Below are positions 63,685 to 64,000 of a stretch of 64,000 nt of DNA, one piece after another (the first letter of the stretch is position 1; each line of letters starts with the position of its first letter). The stretch covers positions 26,532 to 90,531 of the forward strand of contig WNNJ02000008.1 of the NCBI GenBank assembly GCA_012934845.2, given 5' to 3'. The notes below the pieces were generated by a model. The model saw only the letters and a list, made by a program, of their open reading frames with translations, searched no databases and had not been told where the DNA came from. This DNA is from Pomphorhynchus laevis (taxonomy: Eukaryota; Acanthocephala; Palaeacanthocephala; Echinorhynchida; Pomphorhynchidae). The position numbers and the translations under genes were made by a program.

Positions 63685-64000
63685 CAATGAGCCACTGACG
63701 AAGCCTTAACGCGGCGAAAGCTTTGGCAATATATATAATAACTAACTCAGGCTTTGATCTGATAAACTTTTGCATTTTAACAACATGAAGCTGAGATATA
63801 AGCGGGCATTTAATTCTATTGATATTTAGAATCTTATGGTAATTAGAATTCTATTAGATAAAAACGGTTTTCCATCATGGGCAATTATAAAGGCTTTCTA
63901 CAAAAGTAGCAAAACAAATAAAATATTGTTTTTGGTACGGAAAGAGAAAATAAATACATGGGATTACCATTTATATATAAATATTTTATATTTATATAAA
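63685..64000 (+). mobile_element. PLE fragment running off the right edge
   Basis: ccactgacgaagccttaacgc-ggcgaaagc at about 63691 is the hairpin-like segment usual near PLE ends. From 63786 KLRYKRAFNSIDI and LLDKNGFPSWAIIKAFYKSS resemble the region between RT and GIY-YIG of PLE proteins. Incomplete. Confidence 0.5.

Overview
The window is AT-rich metazoan (invertebrate) DNA crowded with transposons around one multi-exon host gene. The eukaryotic call rests on consensus-spliced exons, an AATAAA signal, and LINE, Penelope-like, Ty3/Gypsy and Tc1-type relics. Flatworms and other soft-bodied invertebrates often carry this mix, but the sequence does not name a species. No rRNA, tRNA or CRISPR array was recognised.

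Layout. 0-5 kb: pieces of three or four LINE families. 5-9.7 kb: AT-rich DNA with Naiad-type terminal repeats, a 184-bp foldback element, a canonical type I hammerhead ribozyme (8523-8558) and a short-unit repeat carrying a second hammerhead-like core (9246-9655). 9.9-12.2 kb: a Penelope-like element with the usual RT then GIY-YIG order. 12.2-15.5 kb: about 380-bp ribozyme-bearing units in tandem and inverted copies, split by a LINE with a long open RT frame. 15.5-21.8 kb: a second copy of that LINE, a truncated Gypsy relic, and a longer Gypsy relic with 89-bp LTRs and a GCGAC target duplication. 22-24.9 kb: LINE and PLE relics and another hammerhead. 24.96-30.9 kb: a PLE with GIY-YIG upstream of RT (Naiad-type order), split by an RLE-type LINE with an 8-bp target duplication. 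31-36.8 kb: an APE-type LINE cut by a tandem array of Naiad pieces. 37-39 kb: an old RLE-LINE relic.

39.3-62.8 kb is best read as one host gene. Ten exons with consensus splice sites and compatible phases encode a protein with an HMG box resembling SMARCE1/BAF57 (a BAF/SWI-SNF subunit). A three-exon cassette (basic exon, HMG exon, helical linker exon) is present twice in tandem, so the product could carry two HMG boxes (603 aa) or use the cassettes alternatively. Its introns hold LINE, Naiad, ribozyme-repeat and foldback sequences and a 1043-bp Tc1-type transposon.

The most unusual signal is in the two short repeat families (called HR1 and HR2 here). Each carries CTGATGA, GAAA and GTC with three complementary stems. 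The stems co-vary between the families, but the core strands occur in an order that is not a circular permutation of a normal hammerhead. It is either a pseudoknotted hammerhead or one assembled between neighbouring tandem units. Canonical hammerheads belong to a separate repeat in the same window.
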